64,000 bases of DNA from Candidatus Rhodoferax randersensis (GCA_016718155.1 JADKEH010000007.1:124001-188000); one strand, 5' to 3'; positions 8,274 through 19,246 are shown, counted from the first letter of the stretch. The notes: generated by a model not told the origin, from the letters alone. A program made the numbers and translations.

Positions 8274-10865
8274 ATGCATTTGTTTGTGTCCAATGACGAA
8301 CTTGCCCCGCTCGAAGGCGCGCTGCCGACCCTTCATGGGGCGGCGCAATTGGCCAGGCGGCTGGAGCTGGCCTGGCACTTGCGCCAGCGCGACAGCGTGC
8401 GGGCACTGTTGCTGGCCGATCAACTCGATCAGGACCTGAATCGGGCCGAGTTCACCGACTCTGAGCGTCGCCAGGGCGCTGCGCGGCTGGCCTTGCTGCG
8501 CGCCGAGGTCAGTCTGCTGCGGGGCGAGCGCTTTGCCGCGCAGCGCTGGGTGCAGGCTGCCGGGCGCGGGTTTGATGACCTGCAAGACCGGCTGGGGCAG
8601 GGTGACGTGGCCTGGCTGGAGGCCTCCATCGCGGTTGACTGCGGGCCGCCGCACGAGGTCGACGCCAGTCTGCTGCGCGCCATCGCCGCCTACCAGTTGG
8701 CTGGGGACACGCACCGGTTGGAGCATTGCCACGCGCGCCGCCTGGTGTACGGCTCGTTTCGCGATCCGGTGGCCTGCGCGGCGCAGCTTGCGCAGGAGTT
8801 CCCTGCGGGCCAGCCGCGGGCGACATCGGTGGCGACCTTGGTCGCCGTGACGCTAGGCAACATCGCGGGGCTGACGGACGACCCGGCCGCGTCGGTTGGG
8901 CATTACCTGGCGTCTTACCACGCCGCCATCGACAGCGGGCAGTTGCGTCAGGCGCTGGTGGCACAAACCAACGCGGTGGAGGCATTGGCTTCTGTGGGCG
9001 ATTTGGACGGCGCACTGGGCCTGAGCGAGCATGCCCTGACGCTGGCACGCCAGACCGGGTGGCCCGCCAGCATTGGGCTGTGCCTGTATCAGATCGGTGA
9101 TGTGATGCGGCTGCTGACGCGCTACGAGGAGGCCCAGGCCAATCTGCAGGAGGCTTTGGCGGTAATGGAAGGGGCCGTCGGTTCGCGCAACCACGAGCAG
9201 GTGGTGGGCTGCCTGGGGCAACTGGCGCTGGACATGGGCGACCACGTGTTGGCGATGGACTGGTTCACCCAGTTCGAGCAGCGGGTCACGCTGCTCGGCG
9301 AGCCCGACTCGCTGATCAAGGCCTGGCGTGGACAGGCCAGCGCGCTGCTGCGCCTGGGGCGCGCAACGCAGGCTTGCGTCAAGGCCGAGGCGGCGCTGGC
9401 CCTGGCGCGCCAGAATGGCAACGCCGAGGGCCAGATCCAGGCACTGTGGGTGTTGGGGCAGATTCATGGCGAGCCCAACGCACCCCCCTTGGCGCAGGCG
9501 GTCGCGGCGCCTAGCGCCGCCTTGCACTACCTGCACCAGGCGCTGGATGTTGCGGCAACCGTCAGTGGCTACAGTCTGTCGCCCGAGTTGCTGGCCGATG
9601 TGGCAGCCGCCTATGCCGCTTGTGGTGATTTCGAGAACGCCTACCGGCGGCACCTGGCGGCCGACCTGGCGCGCAACCAGTTGCGCAGCCAGCAGGCGCA
9701 CAAGCGCGCCCTGTCCATGCAGATCCGCCAGCAGATCGATAGCGCCCGCGCGGAAACCGAGCACCATCGGCAGCAGGCTGCGACGCTGGCGCAGACCTCG
9801 GCCACGCTCGAAACCCTGGGCACGGTGGGACGCGAGATCACGGCCAGCCTGGACGCCACGGCAGTATTTGATGCCTTGCTGCGCCACGTGCACCAGTTGC
9901 TGGACGCCACTTTTTTTGCGGTGTACCTGGTCGATGAACGCGGGCAGACGCTGACCACTGCCTTCGGCGCCGAGGCGGGTGAGCGGCTGGCGGTGCGCAG
10001 TGTGGCGCTGGACAGCCCAAGCTCCAAGCTGGCGCGCTGCGCCCGCGAGCGTCAGGAACTGGTGCTCAACCTCACGCCCGAGCATGACGATCCGAACCGG
10101 ATTCCTGGCACCTTGGCCACCCTGAGCCTGCTGTATGTGCCGCTGATGGTGGGAGAACGATTGCTGGGCGTGATGACCATTCAGTCGCCCCAGGCACAGG
10201 CCTACGGCGCGCGGGAGCGATCGATCTTTCGGGCGCTGTGTGCCTACGGTGCGATTGCCCTGGACAACGCGGCCGCCTACGCCCGCGCCGAGGCCGCGCA
10301 GCGCCGCGCCGATGAAGCCTTGCAGGCGCTGCGCCAGACCCAGGCGCAATTGATCGAGCAGAACCAACAACTTGAGCGCCTGGCGGTGACTGACCAGCTC
10401 ACCGGCTTGTTCAACCGCCTGCGGCTGGACCAGACGCTGGAGCAGGAGCGCGTGCGCAGCGAGCGATATGGCACGCATTTTTGTGTGCTGCTGCTCGATG
10501 TCGACCGCTTCAAGTCGGTCAACGATCGGTATGGGCACCAGATGGGTGACCAGGTCTTGAGCGGCATCGCCCGGCTGCTGCGCGAGCACACCCGCGAGGT
10601 CGATGTGGTCGGGCGCTGGGGTGGTGAGGAATTCCTGATCATCTGCGCTGACACGCTCGAGCCCGCCTTGCTGTTGGCCGAGAAGCTGCGCCGCGCGGTG
10701 CAGTCGCATGTGTTTGCGCTGGTGGGGCACAAGTCCGCCAGCTTTGGTGTGGCCATGTACCGGCCCGGTGAAGCGGTGTCGGACACGCTGGCGCGCGCCG
10801 ACGCCGCCCTTTACCGCGCCAAGGAAGCCGGCCGCAATCGCGTTGTGGCCGAGTTGGCGGCGTGA
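8274..10865 (+). CDS. TPR-GAF-GGDEF diguanylate cyclase
   Basis: An 863-residue signalling protein. The first 480 residues are helical TPR-like repeats (for example AVEALASVGDLDGALGLSEHALTLARQTG), which usually bind protein partners. A coiled-coil follows (about 485-520), then a GAF domain (about 525-675) and a second coiled-coil. The C-terminal GGDEF domain carries the active motif GGEEF at 783-787 preceded by LLLDVDRFKSVNDRYGHQMGD, so catalysis should be intact. There are no transmembrane segments. The ATG at 8274 was chosen; a TTG at 8265 would add three residues. It is divergent from the PAS-PAS-GGDEF gene with an 84-bp gap and is followed 99 bp later by a bacteriohemerythrin gene. The GAF ligand is unknown. 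Confidence 0.88.
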   Translation: MHLFVSNDELAPLEGALPTLHGAAQLARRLELAWHLRQRDSVRALLLADQLDQDLNRAEFTDSERRQGAARLALLRAEVSLLRGERFAAQRWVQAAGRGFDDLQDRLGQGDVAWLEASIAVDCGPPHEVDASLLRAIAAYQLAGDTHRLEHCHARRLVYGSFRDPVACAAQLAQEFPAGQPRATSVATLVAVTLGNIAGLTDDPAASVGHYLASYHAAIDSGQLRQALVAQTNAVEALASVGDLDGALGLSEHALTLARQTGWPASIGLCLYQIGDVMRLLTRYEEAQANLQEALAVMEGAVGSRNHEQVVGCLGQLALDMGDHVLAMDWFTQFEQRVTLLGEPDSLIKAWRGQASALLRLGRATQACVKAEAALALARQNGNAEGQIQALWVLGQIHGEPNAPPLAQAVAAPSAALHYLHQALDVAATVSGYSLSPELLADVAAAYAACGDFENAYRRHLAADLARNQLRSQQAHKRALSMQIRQQIDSARAETEHHRQQAATLAQTSATLETLGTVGREITASLDATAVFDALLRHVHQLLDATFFAVYLVDERGQTLTTAFGAEAGERLAVRSVALDSPSSKLARCARERQELVLNLTPEHDDPNRIPGTLATLSLLYVPLMVGERLLGVMTIQSPQAQAYGARERSIFRALCAYGAIALDNAAAYARAEAAQRRADEALQALRQTQAQLIEQNQQLERLAVTDQLTGLFNRLRLDQTLEQERVRSERYGTHFCVLLLDVDRFKSVNDRYGHQMGDQVLSGIARLLREHTREVDVVGRWGGEEFLIICADTLEPALLLAEKLRRAVQSHVFALVGHKSASFGVAMYRPGEAVSDTLARADAALYRAKEAGRNRVVAELAA

Positions 10866-10964
10866 GACGGCGTCACGGTTGTTTGACCGGGGTCAATCCA
10901 TGGTGCGCGGCGCCGACATAGGCTTCGCACGGCACCTTGTCGCAGCAACCGGAGCAAACCGCGC

Positions 10965-11384
10965 ATGACCATTCTTTCCTGGCACGACCAATACCTGATC
11001 GGCAATGCCATCATTGACGACGAACACAAGGAGTTGTTTCGCTTGATCAACGACTTTCACAGCAAGTGGACCGAGAAGCGTGATCGACAGACGATCAAGG
11101 AGGTGCTCAATAGCCTGATTCAGTATTGCCAAACTCACTTCAGCGATGAGGAATCAATCATGGCGCACGAGGGCTATGTGGTCCTGGAAAGCCATCGCAA
11201 GATACATGAAAAACTGGTGGAGGACATCTTCAAACTGAACCAGGAGCTGGTTGAGAAAAATACCATGCTCGAACACGACCTTAACAAGTTCCTCAAACAC
11301 TGGCTGGTCGATCACATCGTGCACTGTGACTACGACTTTCGCGACTTCCTGGTCCGAAAAAGGCGGGCTCAGCCGCCGACCTGA
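10965..11384 (+). CDS. bacteriohemerythrin (single-domain diiron O2-binding protein)
   Basis: A 139-residue four-helix hemerythrin. All expected iron ligands are present: H21 in DDEHKEL, H58 and E62 in THFSDEE, H77 and H81 in ESHRKIHEK, and H117 with D122 in HIVHCD. Such proteins bind oxygen reversibly at a non-heme diiron site and can store, deliver or sense oxygen. GGAG lies upstream of the ATG, with a longer than usual spacing of 11 bp. The gene is between a GAF-GGDEF gene on the same strand and a convergent gene in which a hemerythrin domain is fused to GGDEF, so a role in oxygen-linked c-di-GMP signalling is plausible but inferred. Confidence 0.9.
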   Translation: MTILSWHDQYLIGNAIIDDEHKELFRLINDFHSKWTEKRDRQTIKEVLNSLIQYCQTHFSDEESIMAHEGYVVLESHRKIHEKLVEDIFKLNQELVEKNTMLEHDLNKFLKHWLVDHIVHCDYDFRDFLVRKRRAQPPT

Positions 11385-11409
11385 CTCCGATCCGCGGCGC
11401 TGGTGCCGA

Positions 11410-12555
11410 TCAGGCTTTGCAAACCTGGTTTCGCCCCTGCTTCTTGGCCTGGTACAAGGCCTGGTCGGCGGCGGCAACCAGGCGGTCCGCTGACGAGATC
11501 CGCGGCGGATTCAGGGACGCCACGCCGACACTCACGGTGACGTAGGGCGCGGTATCCGAGCCGGTGTGCGGGATTTTCAGTTTCGCCACTGCCGCGCAGA
11601 TGTCCTGGGCCACTTGGTAGGTTCCGTCCACGTGGGTGTCGGGCAGCACCACCACCAGCTCTTCCCCGCCGTAGCGCGCCAGCAAGTCGGTGGACCGTGC
11701 CAGACCGCTGGCAGCCGCCTTGGCCACTGCCTTGAGGCAGGCGTCACCGGCCTGGTGACCATAGGTGTCGTTGTAGCGTTTGAAGTGGTCCACGTCGATC
11801 ATCAGCAGGCCGACGGGTTGCTGCGAGCGCATGGCGCGCAGCCATTCTTCTTCCAGGCGCTGGTCGAAGTACTTGCGGTTGGCGATGTTGAGCAGGCCAT
11901 CGGTGTGCGAGTACACCTCCAGTTTGTGGTTGACCTGAACCAGCGTTTGGTTGGCTTGCTCCAGTTCGAAGGTGCGCTGGCGCACGCGCTGCTCCAGTTG
12001 CCGGTTGGCGGTGCTGAGCTCCACGTTGAGTTTGGACAGTACCTTGTAGATGGCCCCCATGGCCTTGATCATGGCTTCGGTACTGCGGTCTTTTGGATGC
12101 GTCTCGGCCTCGTAGGCAAGTGCGGCGTCTTCACCATCGTGCACCCGCTCCATCTGCCGAGCCATCGACTGGTCGACCCCCAGGATATGCAGGCCCAGCC
12201 ACGAGGTCAGAAACGACAGGAAGATCTCTGCAGGGTGGCTCATGGTGTCCTTGGCGACCCACATGCCACGCAACTGGTCCACAAACGTGCGATGCAGCTC
12301 GTCGTGACCAGCAATATGGCGCGGATCAAGCCCGCATTGACGCATCAGCTCGTCTTCTTCCTTGAAATGGTACTCGGCGTAGTTGAGAAGCCGTTGGAAC
12401 ACCAGGTAGGCGTCGCCCGCATCCAGGTCTTGACCGGTCATTAGCGCTTCGCTGAGCTCATTGAACAGTGCGACCAGCCCATGGTGTTGCTGATCGACCG
12501 ACTCCACCCCGGTGATGAAGTCGTCGCCCCAAACAAAGGTCTCAAGTTGTGCCAT
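11410..12555 (-). CDS. hemerythrin-GGDEF fusion (putative oxygen-responsive diguanylate cyclase)
   Basis: A 381-residue two-domain protein. The N-terminal hemerythrin domain (1-140) keeps its diiron ligands: H24 or H25 in QQHH, H63 and E67, H84 and H88, H123 and D128. A coiled-coil (about 165-212, LSTANRQLEQRVRQRTFELEQ) links it to a GGDEF domain (about 215-381). The active-site motif reads GGEEL at 296-300 rather than GGDEF or GGEEF; the first four residues, which matter most, are kept. Hemerythrin-GGDEF proteins such as Vibrio cholerae VcBhr-DGC alter c-di-GMP synthesis with iron redox and oxygen state. It is convergent with the free hemerythrin gene, with only 25 bp between them. Confidence 0.9.
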   Translation of the reverse strand: MAQLETFVWGDDFITGVESVDQQHHGLVALFNELSEALMTGQDLDAGDAYLVFQRLLNYAEYHFKEEDELMRQCGLDPRHIAGHDELHRTFVDQLRGMWVAKDTMSHPAEIFLSFLTSWLGLHILGVDQSMARQMERVHDGEDAALAYEAETHPKDRSTEAMIKAMGAIYKVLSKLNVELSTANRQLEQRVRQRTFELEQANQTLVQVNHKLEVYSHTDGLLNIANRKYFDQRLEEEWLRAMRSQQPVGLLMIDVDHFKRYNDTYGHQAGDACLKAVAKAAASGLARSTDLLARYGGEELVVVLPDTHVDGTYQVAQDICAAVAKLKIPHTGSDTAPYVTVSVGVASLNPPRISSADRLVAAADQALYQAKKQGRNQVCKA

Positions 12556-12570
12556 GCGTGTGCTCCACTG

Positions 12571-13332
12571 TCAATTGCGTGCGTAGGCCAGGTGAAAACT
12601 CTTCACACCCTTGAACTGGGCCATCTCGGCGGCCAGGTCCGACACCCGCACCATCTGGTGGCGGTTGCGCGCGACGGCTACGAAGCGCCATTCCTGCTCG
12701 CCCTGGTCCAGCGTGATAGTGATGGTGCCGCCCGCAATGTCAAAACCGCGCTCGCTGGCCATGGCGCGCAGGGCGGACTCCACCGGCAGGTAGCCCGCGT
12801 CAAAACGCAGTGTCATGGCCACCGCCTGGCGCGACGGCAGCCAGGCCTCCAGCTTGGACATCCAGACCATCGAGATGGTGCACAGCAGCGCCAGCGACAT
12901 CGCCGCACCATAAAAGCCCACACCGACCAGAATGCCGATGGCCGAGGTCGCCCACAGCGAGGCGGCGGTGGTCAGGCCGCTGATGCTGAAACCCTCTTTC
13001 ATGATCACCCCGGCGCACAAAAAACCGATGCCGGTGACGATGCCCTGGATCACCCGCGTGAGGTCGCCAATGGTGGCCATGTGGGCACTGGCGCCAAACC
13101 AGTACTGCGAGTAGCCGCTAATGACCGTCAGCGCGGCCGACGCCATGCACACCAGCCCGTAGGTGCGCATGCCCGCCGCGCGGCCATGGTAGGAACGTTC
13201 ATAACCCACCATCAGGCCCAAGGCCAACGCGCCCACCAGATTGAGGAACACGATGACGTTGGTCCGGATCACCGGGCCCGACCAGAACGCCGACAGATCA
13301 TCAAGAGGCAGCATGCTCACACCATAGCCCAT
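12571..13332 (-). CDS. MgtC/SapB family membrane protein
   Basis: A 253-residue inner-membrane protein. The N-terminal half has four or five transmembrane helices with the MgtC core motif GALALGLMVGYERS near residues 33-46 and GIVTGIGFLCAGVIMKEG near 96-113, followed by the GLTTAASLWATSAIGILVG helix. The C-terminal part (about 165-253) is a soluble ACT-like domain as in full-length MgtC. Family members are linked to magnesium limitation and membrane energetics. Nothing like the mgtA leader is present here. The start may be the ATG at 13332 or 13314. It is 15 bp upstream of the hemerythrin-GGDEF start on the same strand, so the two may be co-transcribed. Confidence 0.85.
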   Translation of the reverse strand: MGYGVSMLPLDDLSAFWSGPVIRTNVIVFLNLVGALALGLMVGYERSYHGRAAGMRTYGLVCMASAALTVISGYSQYWFGASAHMATIGDLTRVIQGIVTGIGFLCAGVIMKEGFSISGLTTAASLWATSAIGILVGVGFYGAAMSLALLCTISMVWMSKLEAWLPSRQAVAMTLRFDAGYLPVESALRAMASERGFDIAGGTITITLDQGEQEWRFVAVARNRHQMVRVSDLAAEMAQFKGVKSFHLAYARN

Positions 13333-13458
13333 GGCCCTGTTGTCGGGGCTCGGGACTATCCCGAGGGCGGGCGCGGCCCGGTGCGCGGGGGTGGGCTGGC
13401 AGTGTCCCTTGGGGTCGTGCTGACAAGGTCAAAACCGTACACTAGCGGGTTATCCCTC

Positions 13459-15765
<2,307 letters not shown>

Positions 15766-16150
15766 CGCAGCACACTGGGCTGCCGCCGCGCCAGACCAGT
15801 GGTGCCACCCGCAAGGCGACGGGCAAGCGCTGACGCCAAGGTGTGGGCGAGCGCGCCGGGCGTCCGTGCCGACTGGCCTGCGCGCTCGCGGGCGGGGCGC
15901 GTGGGGGACTCGGCTGAACTGGCATCAACAGCGTGGCTTGCACGCGAACTCTGTGGCAACCGCAAATTGGCGCCGGCCAACCGGCACAGCCACCCGGCAC
16001 GCCTGCGGGGGGTGGTTGGCAAAACGCCCCAGTCGAAGACATCCAGACCATGCGGGTTGCAGGGCAAAACTGGCTGCGAAGGCGCATCCACGTTGGCTTT
16101 GACAATGCGAATCGTGCACGCGATCAATCCCGAATTCCATTTGCTCTGAC
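15766..16150. other. 385-bp intergenic stretch, no gene recognised
   Basis: Both strands hold only short frames with arginine- and proline-rich low-complexity translations typical of GC-rich non-coding DNA. No inverted repeat, promoter pair or transposon end was recognised. It separates the ygiQ gene from the 3' end of the PIN toxin operon, which converges on it. Confidence 0.5.
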
Positions 16151-16342
16151 TTACCCCGCCTTTGCGCCTGTATTGGGGCTGGGTAGGTCCGCGCTCGGCA
16201 AGGCGGGCTGGACAGGAGCGCTACGTGTCGGCGCTGGCAGCGAGCGCACGTACTCGCAGTACTTGTGCAGGTCACCGTCAAAACGCGCCAGCAGTTGCGC
16301 GCGAATGGCGTGGACTTCTTCAACGATTGGGTCTTCCCACAT
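16151..16342 (-). CDS. small conserved partner of the PIN protein
   Basis: A 63-residue protein beginning MWEDPIVEEVHAIRAQLLARFDGDLHKYCEYV. Short proteins starting MW(K/N/E)DPIVEEV with a downstream helix are found after one class of VapC-like PIN genes in many bacteria, so the first 40 residues look real. The Pro/Ala-rich tail after residue 43 is not conserved in kind. It starts 4 bp after the stop of the PIN gene, so the pair is an operon with the toxin first. Whether this protein is an antitoxin, as gene pairing would suggest, is unproven. Confidence 0.65.
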   Translation of the reverse strand: MWEDPIVEEVHAIRAQLLARFDGDLHKYCEYVRSLPAPTRSAPVQPALPSADLPSPNTGAKAG

Positions 16343-16346
16343 GATG

Positions 16347-16838
16347 TCACTCCTTTAAATGGCGATGAATGCCAAGCAGTTCCAGCGGCGTGCTGATGCG
16401 CGGGGGCTCAAAACCCTGCTCGCGGCATACGGCCTCGATGCGTGGCAGCGTCTCGGCGTTGGCAATGTGAGTGCAGTTCCAGGTCAACAAATACTCCACT
16501 GCCGCTACCGCGGCAGCGGCTACATGCAGCGCGTCAATTCGGGCCTTGAGCGGTAGTGCTCCTTGCGCGCACAGCACTTCGGCCAGTGCTTCCACCTGGG
16601 GTGACCAAGGCAACTGGACGATGCCTTCCAACAGCGCGAGCCGTTCGCGTGCCGCTTGAGGGTCTCCTGCCGCCGCCTCGACCCACACATAACTCGAAGC
16701 CACCAGTTCAAAGTCCAGGTGTCTGCGCTCCCACCACTCGTGCGAAATCTGCTGGTTGGCAGCCGTGACGAGATCGCGGCTCGGTCGAGAAGTCAGGTAA
16801 CTGACGATGGAGGTTTCCAGGTAGACGCGCTTCTTCAT
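16347..16838 (-). CDS. PIN-domain protein (VapC-like toxin)
   Basis: A 163-residue PIN-domain nuclease. The first acidic position lies in the opening strand KKRVYLETSIVSYLTSRPS (E8), the motif SHEWWERRHLDFELVASSYV follows, and ARIDALHVAAAAVAAVEYLLTWNCTHIAN carries the third acidic residue and the WNCxHIAN signature of this subgroup. VapC toxins cleave tRNA or rRNA with magnesium ions. The frame could start at a TTG at 16871, overlapping the neighbour's stop, but the ATG at 16838 matches the family N-terminus. It is followed immediately by a 63-residue partner instead of being preceded by an antitoxin. A classical antitoxin is absent upstream. Confidence 0.75.
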   Translation of the reverse strand: MKKRVYLETSIVSYLTSRPSRDLVTAANQQISHEWWERRHLDFELVASSYVWVEAAAGDPQAARERLALLEGIVQLPWSPQVEALAEVLCAQGALPLKARIDALHVAAAAVAAVEYLLTWNCTHIANAETLPRIEAVCREQGFEPPRISTPLELLGIHRHLKE

Positions 16839-16867
16839 GGCTGCATTGTAGGCATCGAGCGCAATGC

Positions 16868-17776
16868 TCAAATCGCCAGAGTCTGCAGCGGAATGTCATG
16901 TTCCGCCGCCAGCTTGTCCAGCTCCTTGCACGTCAGCCCCAGCGCCCACTGGGCCACTGCCTGATGCGTGGCCGGTGCGAACATGGTCATGATATTGGGC
17001 TTGGCCACGCCCGCCTGCGCGCCCAGGGCGGCGGCGAAGTGGGGCTCCAGTGCAGCAATGGCCACGCGGCCGTCTTTGCAGGGGTAGACCTTGTAGCCAG
17101 CGTGCCCGCCGCCGACGGCGGCGCCCGCTTTGGTCAGCCCCCAGTGGCGGGGCAGGGCCAGGTAGGCGGCGGCGTCCGACAGCGCGACTTCAATCAAGCT
17201 GCCTCTGCCGCTGTGCTGGCGCGCCAGCAGGGCTTGCAGCACCGCCTCGGACGCCATCAGCGAGCCGCCCATGTCGGCGTACAGGGTGGCGGGCATGTCC
17301 AGGCCGGTGACCAGGCCGTTCTCGGCCAGGTAGGTCAGGTCGTGGCCGGGTTCCTCGGCGCGCGTGCCGGGGGACCCGACGATGGCCACCTGGCTCAGCA
17401 TGGGGTACTGCTTGTGCAGCGCCTTCCAGGTCAGGCCGAGCTTGACCAGGGCCGAGGGGCGAAACGAGGTCAGCAGCACGTCGGTCTTGGCCAGTTCCTT
17501 GTGCAGGGCTTTTTGGCCGGCCTCGGTCTTGAGGTCGGCACGCACCAAGCGCACGCCTTGGTTCAGCTCCTTGTAGGCGTCGTGGTTGTACAGGCCCATC
17601 GGGTCGCCCGAGGTGCCGGGCGCGGCGCCGGCCGGCGCGGGTGGTTCGAGCTTGACGCAGCTCGCGCCCATCTGGCGGCAGCGCATCAGCGCGGCCGGGC
17701 CGGGCAGGTTGAGGCACAGGCTCAAGATGCGCACACCTTTGAGCGGACGCAGGGTTTTGATTGGTGAGGTGCTCAT
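16868..17776 (-). CDS. CaiB/BaiF family CoA transferase
   Basis: A 302-residue class III CoA transferase or alpha-methylacyl-CoA racemase homologue. It opens with LKGVRILSLCLNLPGPAALMRCRQMGASCVKLEPP, the CoA-binding Rossmann-type start, and contains GHDLTYLAENGL, where the aspartate is the usual nucleophile in transferases. Family members transfer CoA between acyl-CoA and a free acid, or epimerise 2-methylacyl-CoAs. The protein is shorter than the typical 360-400 residues but begins and ends normally (racemase-like short form). The donor and acceptor are unknown. The stop is 30 bp upstream of the PIN gene, and the region before its start is filled by dispersed repeats. Confidence 0.85.
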   Translation of the reverse strand: MSTSPIKTLRPLKGVRILSLCLNLPGPAALMRCRQMGASCVKLEPPAPAGAAPGTSGDPMGLYNHDAYKELNQGVRLVRADLKTEAGQKALHKELAKTDVLLTSFRPSALVKLGLTWKALHKQYPMLSQVAIVGSPGTRAEEPGHDLTYLAENGLVTGLDMPATLYADMGGSLMASEAVLQALLARQHSGRGSLIEVALSDAAAYLALPRHWGLTKAGAAVGGGHAGYKVYPCKDGRVAIAALEPHFAAALGAQAGVAKPNIMTMFAPATHQAVAQWALGLTCKELDKLAAEHDIPLQTLAI

Positions 17777-17876
17777 GCGGCGATTCCCCTCGGGGCGTTG
17801 GTTATGCGGTGATGCGCTGCTTGCATTCTATGGAAGCGTCGTGTCCCTGCGAGCGCGACAATCGCCCGCCCAGTCC

Positions 17877-18053
17877 CGTCATTGCGAGCCTCCCGAATCC
17901 GGACCGATACCGCACACGGACCTTGAACCAGTATCGTCATCGCGAGGCCGCAGGCCGTGGCGATCCATGTATTTTGGGGTCCTGGATTGCTTCACTTCGT
18001 TCGCAATGACGACCGGTTCATGGAAAGCGCAGCGCGGCAATCCACAGTGGCGC
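17877..18053 (+). repeat. compound dispersed repeat, copy A
   Basis: About 177 bp made of GTCATTGCGA-type palindromic modules joined by unique-looking spacers, including CCGATACCGCACACGGACCTTGAACCAG. It recurs almost base for base, in inverted orientation, at 24421-24602 and in part at 39424-39550. Together with the 24.4-kb copy it brackets a 6.4-kb accessory segment. Confidence 0.85.
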
Positions 18054-18092
18054 ACCGTGCTGGTGGATTGCCGCGCTACGCTCGCAATGACG
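18028..18092. repeat. palindromic repeat hairpin (GTCATTGCGAGCG family)
   Basis: The arms GCGCAGCGCGGCAATCCAC (18026-18044) and GTGGATTGCCGCGCTACGCT (18063-18082) can pair with one or two mismatches around an 18-nt loop. It is the same module as the hairpins at 27210-27288 and 31364-31440, and it partly overlaps the compound repeat copy A. Confidence 0.7.
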
Positions 18093-18152
18093 AAGCTCCG
18101 CGCGATGAACGTGTTTCGACGTCTTCAGGGCCGTTTTGCCGGGTAACAACAA

Positions 18153-18674
18153 TCATGCTCGTCGAGCGCGCGCCCAGAAGGCTGAGACATGCTGCATCCA
18201 CACGCCGATGTGATCCACGACTGAGCCGGCTTGCGGCACGGCGCCAATTTGACGTGCCAGGTCGAGCATGTTCAGGACCACGGTATGGCGCGCAAGCAAG
18301 CCATCCTCGAATTGCGAGAACTCTGCCGTCTCGAAGCTCAGGCGCCCGCCAGTGGGTGCAAAGCCCGGCGGCGTCAGTGGACCCGTCATTGTGCCGCTGA
18401 TGCGCAGGCGGGCAGCTACGCCGGTGCCGTCGAGCGCGAGGTAGGGGCCATCAATCAGCTCAATGTGCGTGTCTGGCAGTGCGGGGAACATGATGTCGCG
18501 ATGGAAGCGCAGTACGGCATCCCGACCGTGCAGCGTTTGCGGCGCGGCCGGGTCTTCCCAGACCACGTTGTCGCTGCAAAGCGACGCAACGCCATCGGCA
18601 TCATGCGTGTTAGCGGCGCCGTGCAGGCGCTGCAGAAACTGGCGCGCGAACGGCGCGTCGACGACTTGCGTCAT
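18153..18674 (-). CDS. SnoaL-like (NTF2-fold) protein
   Basis: A 173-residue protein of the NTF2/SnoaL superfamily: ANTHDADGVASLCSDNVVWEDPAAPQTLHGRDAVLRFHRDIM is the typical opening, with an acidic position in the pocket, followed by a beta-rich half. Such proteins form cone-shaped barrels that act as isomerases, cyclases or lactonases, or have no known activity. The ATG at 18674 is chosen because AGGAG stands 7 bp before it; the longer frame to 18737 lacks such a site. It is the first gene of the accessory segment flanked by inverted repeats. No catalytic function can be assigned from sequence. Confidence 0.75.
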   Translation of the reverse strand: MTQVVDAPFARQFLQRLHGAANTHDADGVASLCSDNVVWEDPAAPQTLHGRDAVLRFHRDIMFPALPDTHIELIDGPYLALDGTGVAARLRISGTMTGPLTPPGFAPTGGRLSFETAEFSQFEDGLLARHTVVLNMLDLARQIGAVPQAGSVVDHIGVWMQHVSAFWARARRA

Positions 18675-18832
18675 GGGGTACTCCTGTCCATCGTTGCTCT
18701 CGTCTGACCGGGCCAAGTTGCCGACGCCTTCGCCCACGAGTCCACATCTTCCCTTGTTGCCGCCGCAGCACCTTGTCCTTTGTCAAAGTTCATCAGCAGT
18801 GAGCCAAGTAAGCTCTGTTCAGGAGGAGTGCA

Positions 18833-19052
18833 ATGACCGTGGTAATCCTGAACGGCGCTCGGTCGTGCGCCGATCTGACTCACTCGCTGTGCATTGAAGT
18901 AGAGTGCCAACTCGCGGCACAGTTCACGACGGTGCGCAGCTTGCATCTGGCGGGTTACGACATCGGTCACTGCACGGGTGAGTTCGACTGCTTCGTGAAG
19001 ACGCCCGGCCGTTGCCGCATTCACGACGAAGGCCAGGAGATCGAGCGCGCGC
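18833..19052 (+). pseudogene. truncated flavodoxin-family NAD(P)H oxidoreductase
   Basis: The ATG at 18833 has a strong ribosome site (AGGAGGAG) and opens 73 residues that resemble the N-terminus of flavodoxin-fold NADPH-dependent FMN reductases: TVVILNGAR at the start and GEFDCFVKTPGRCRIHDEGQEI, where the cysteine-rich loop is characteristic. After this the similarity stops. The remaining two thirds of the fold, including the second FMN-binding loop, is missing in all frames. The frame runs on without a stop into the nitroreductase gene, giving one open frame to 20206. It is probably a decayed gene produced by deletion. Confidence 0.6.
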
Positions 19053-19246
19053 ATTGGTTTCGCGCGTTCACTAAGACCCATGCGCTGAACTTGGGTAGTC
19101 CGGCCTGGGGGCCGCCGTCGTTGGGCGCAATCCAGCGGCCTGGTGCGGCTCTGCGGCCCGTGCCGCTTTCGCCTGCCGTGAACTCGACGCGCCGACGCTC
19201 ACACGATCAAACACAAACCCCGCCGATCCACAACCTGGAGAACACC

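Noticed and set aside
8190..8732. Upstream extension of the PAS-PAS-GGDEF frame
   Set aside because: It lies antisense inside the TPR-GAF-GGDEF gene and its translation is not protein-like.
8853..10730. Long antisense frame (625 codons) opposite the TPR-GAF-GGDEF gene
   Set aside because: Its translation is low-complexity, rich in Q, R and A, and mirrors the codon bias of the real gene. Similar antisense frames occur at 13450-15015 and 36614-38107.
12481..13458. 326-codon upstream extension of the ygiQ frame
   Set aside because: It is antisense to the MgtC gene and has no YgiQ-like features. The ATG at 13459 gives the usual N-terminus.
17777..18152. Repeat cluster as a CRISPR array
   Set aside because: The units are palindromic, differ in length and spacing, and occur singly elsewhere; there are no cas genes.
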